This document shows, piece by piece, positions 57,766 through 57,878 of a stretch of 57,878 bases of DNA (positions are counted from its first letter, which is position 1; each line of letters opens with the position of its first letter). The stretch spans positions 1 to 57,878 of the forward strand of contig CAZFHI010000010.1 of NCBI GenBank assembly GCA_964518875.1, read 5' to 3'. Under the pieces are notes generated by a model that searched no databases, had not been told where the DNA came from, and worked only from the letters and a program-made list of their open reading frames with translations. The stretch is from DTU024 sp964518875. GTDB lineage: Bacteria; Bacillota; Clostridia; Christensenellales; Aristaeellaceae. Made by a program: the position numbers and the translations under genes.

Positions 57766-57878
57766 TTATTGTTCCTCCATTTTTCCTAATATTTTTGCAA
57801 CTGGCTCGAGCCAATTACCATCGAAAAGCTCTATCATACCCTTGTCACATGCAGCTGAAATTTTGGGGTCAATAGGTA
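57766..57878 (-). CDS. C-terminal end of a probable Mrp/NBP35 ATPase (partial)
   Basis: Minus-strand frame open from the window edge to TAA at 57768-57766: 36 residues ending LGKMEEQ, with IDPKISAACDKGMIELF and WLEPVAKIL. The PIDPKI-x-CDKG-x-I-E wording fits the last helix of Mrp/NBP35-type P-loop ATPases that carry Fe-S clusters. The rest lies beyond the window. It would be co-transcribed with the NifX-like gene, whose ribosome site GGAGG lies within its last codons. Confidence 0.6.
   Translation of the reverse strand, partial: PIDPKISAACDKGMIELFDGNWLEPVAKILGKMEEQ

Overview
This window reads as chromosome of an anaerobic, Gram-positive-type bacterium of the Clostridia (Bacillota). Supporting signs are the oxygen-independent class III ribonucleotide reductase pair nrdD/nrdG under NrdR-type boxes, a PPi-type phosphofructokinase beside an ATP-type one, an EFR1-type flavodoxin/ferredoxin, a FloA/NfeD membrane operon, XRE+DUF2975 and DUF1700 signalling proteins, purine-rich GGAGG ribosome-binding sites and TTGACA-N17-TATAAT promoters. 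I cannot place it more finely than class; no rRNA or ribosomal protein gene is present.

Layout. 0-6.5 kb: a SpoU methyltransferase, then a tightly coupled leftward operon walJ-like / RNase Z-like MBL / comEC / holA / rsmG. 6.7-11.4 kb: a rightward sugar-acid operon of SDR D-mannonate oxidoreductase, PfkB sugar kinase, 6-phosphogluconate dehydrogenase and a LarA-superfamily nickel-pincer epimerase. 11.5-15.5 kb: a permease and DUF6282 hydrolase pair facing a lone hutH. 15.6-18.3 kb: cysS, a ComEA-like protein and a secreted ComEC-type hydrolase. 18.4-27.5 kb: XRE/DUF2975, lysA-like decarboxylase, a beta-propeller/solute-binding fusion, a nonsense-interrupted secreted protein, DUF1700, and a DUF6273/rbsK/YhhN/PIG-L operon. 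28-31.4 kb: tRNA-Leu and an MMPL exporter opposite a TetR regulator. 31.6-36.3 kb: pfkA, PPi-PFK, fba, a HAD phosphatase and mscL. 36.4-44.3 kb: uvrB, a secreted hydrolase-like protein, obg-yhbY, nrdDG and OsmC. 44.8-45 kb: tRNA-Met and tRNA-fMet. 45.4-52.2 kb: a cell-wall SH3/PG-binding protein, a nucleotidyltransferase, trmL, two tandem uracil-DNA glycosylase homologues and the nfeD-floA operon. 53.2-53.7 kb: a six-tRNA operon. 54.1-57.9 kb: EFR1, MutT-type Nudix, methyltransferase, a truncated LplB-like permease, then a compositionally different end carrying a NifX-like gene and the tail of a probable Mrp/NBP35 ATPase.

The most interesting hypothesis is the 6.8-11.4 kb operon. Its four enzymes can be arranged into a complete linear route: D-fructuronate to D-mannonate (SDR), D-mannonate to D-gluconate (LarA-type C2 epimerase), D-gluconate to 6-phosphogluconate (PfkB kinase) and then to ribulose 5-phosphate plus CO2 (Gnd). 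This would carry uronic acids into the pentose phosphate pathway without mannonate dehydratase or KDPG aldolase. Individual families are recognisable; the pathway is inference. Other notable signals are the paired NrdR boxes with 15-bp spacing, a Fe-S-free uracil glycosylase paralogue translationally coupled to a Fe-S one, an in-frame stop within an otherwise intact small secreted protein, and the abrupt break in the permease near 57.16 kb.
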